From Bacillota bacterium (GTDB lineage: Bacteria > Bacillota > Clostridia > Tissierellales > Sedimentibacteraceae): 6,263 nt of DNA. Made by a program: the position numbers and the translations under genes. The notes below the pieces were generated by a model. The model did not search any database, was not told the DNA's origin, and was given only the letters and a program-made list of their open reading frames with translations. The stretch is taken from assembly GCA_029239575.1 (NCBI GenBank), contig JARBUP010000169.1:1-6263 (forward strand), read 5' to 3'. Positions 5,844 to 6,263 of the stretch are shown one piece after another (position 1 is the first letter of the stretch; each line of letters begins with the position of its first letter).

Positions 5844-5872
5844 AGTATAGCATATTACTAAAATTACGTCTA
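5844..5872 (-). promoter_or_regulatory. Promoter of the AI-2E transporter gene
   Basis: The minus strand has -10 TATACT (5849-5844) with an extended TG, a 17-nt spacer and a weak -35 TAGACG (5872-5867). The predicted start is near 5837, giving a leader of about 40 nt before the ATG at 5798. Confidence 0.6.
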
Positions 5873-5918
5873 TTTATTTTGCTTACCAAGTTTGTAACTT
5901 ACTATGTGATTTACAATT

Positions 5919-5993
5919 AAAAAACGGACCATTAAATTAAAAGATAATTAAATTTATTTTTATAATAAATATTTTATCTTAAAAAACAGGTCC
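5919..5993 (-). terminator. Long hairpin terminator of the VOC gene
   Basis: On the minus strand GGACC (5993-5989) pairs with GGTCC (5930-5926). Inside, AAGATAA (5980-5974) pairs with TTATCTT (5947-5941), and AATAAAT (5964-5970) pairs with ATTTATT (5952-5958) around a 5-nt loop. One extra base and six T residues follow (5925-5919). The arms are joined by unpaired AT stretches, making a 68-nt branched or interrupted hairpin. It starts 12 nt after the stop codon at 6006. Confidence 0.7.
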
Positions 5994-6005
5994 ATTACTA
6001 TATTA

Positions 6006-6263
6006 TTATTTTTGTTCTACAAATTGTATTGTTAATTTATTTGGGTCTTCTATAAAGAAAAATTTAGTATGTGGATTTGGTGCAAAAGGCCCACTTTTTA
6101 TTTCTATGTTTTTTTCTTTTAAAAAGTTTATTTTATCTTCTACTGAATCTACAGTAAATCCTAATGAAATATCACTGCCCATATTAACTTCTGTTACATT
6201 TTTATTCCACACTAGTTCTACTTTTGTTTCACCATTTCCCAAAAAAGCAATTTCCATATCAGG
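6006..6263 (-). CDS. VOC/glyoxalase-fold protein, 3' part only
   Basis: The reading frame stays open to the right edge (PDMEIAFLG is the first visible stretch), so this is the C-terminal 85 residues of a protein whose family is usually about 120-130 long. The Met at 6257 is internal, not the start. MEIAFLGNGETKVELVWN, the middle beta-alpha-beta region and the C-terminal FFFIEDPN then TIQFVEQ are typical of vicinal-oxygen-chelate proteins such as lactoylglutathione lyase. By eye, the Glu in KVELV matches a metal ligand of GloA. The usual His position (SLGFTV) holds Ser, and the usual Glu of IELIE is Gln in TIQF. A standard Ni/Zn glyoxalase I is therefore unlikely; the substrate is unknown. Confidence 0.85.
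   Translation of the reverse strand, partial: PDMEIAFLGNGETKVELVWNKNVTEVNMGSDISLGFTVDSVEDKINFLKEKNIEIKSGPFAPNPHTKFFFIEDPNKLTIQFVEQK

Noticed and set aside
5926..5993. Riboswitch or T-box leader for the AI-2E gene
   Set aside because: The structure ends in a U-tract upstream of the predicted AI-2E promoter (5844-5872) and directly follows the VOC stop codon, so it fits a terminator. No T-box motif is seen.
1..6263. CRISPR array, phage or defence system
   Set aside because: There are no regularly spaced direct repeats and no nuclease, helicase, reverse transcriptase, integrase or toxin-like genes. The tRNA genes show no attachment-site duplication within the window.

Overview
The window looks like chromosomal core DNA from a low-GC Gram-positive anaerobe, most likely a member of the Clostridia. 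The evidence is strong AT bias, AGGAGG-type ribosome binding sites, TTGACA/TATAAT promoters often with an extended TG, hairpin-plus-U-tract terminators, tRNA genes with encoded CCA ends, and protein families typical of that group. No genus can be assigned from the sequence alone.

Layout from left to right. A monocistronic tRNA-Lys(TTT) on the minus strand (53-128) has its own promoter and a strong terminator at the window edge. A divergent AT-rich spacer leads to the only plus-strand gene, a class I aspartate/aromatic-type aminotransferase (380-1624). It converges on a minus-strand MATE efflux pump (1703-3076, TTG start), and the two share a bidirectional terminator (1633-1672). Two degenerate copies of a short dispersed repeat lie in the same orientation on either side of the MATE gene. 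Next, still on the minus strand, come tRNA-Val(TAC) (3353-3428) with a palindrome in its 5' leader, a CsoR-type Cu(I)-sensing repressor (3624-3917) with a G/C-tract operator at its own promoter, a small Asn-rich helical protein of unknown function (4116-4583), an AI-2E/UPF0118 family membrane protein (4674-5798), and the 3' part of a VOC/glyoxalase-fold gene (6006 to the right edge).

How the genes work together. Most are separate transcription units with their own promoters and terminators, so this is not one operon or pathway. The exception may be the AI-2E gene and the small helical gene, which are about 90 bp apart with only a weak AT-only hairpin between them. The clearest regulatory logic is predicted CsoR autorepression through the perfect 9-3-9 inverted repeat at 3936-3956. 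No copper ATPase or chaperone gene is adjacent, so its other targets, if any, lie outside the window.

I found no CRISPR array, transposase, phage gene, toxin-antitoxin pair or clearly new system. The items most worth a second look are the orphan CsoR with its operator, the uncharacterised helical protein, the tRNA-Val leader palindrome and the repeat pair around the MATE gene.
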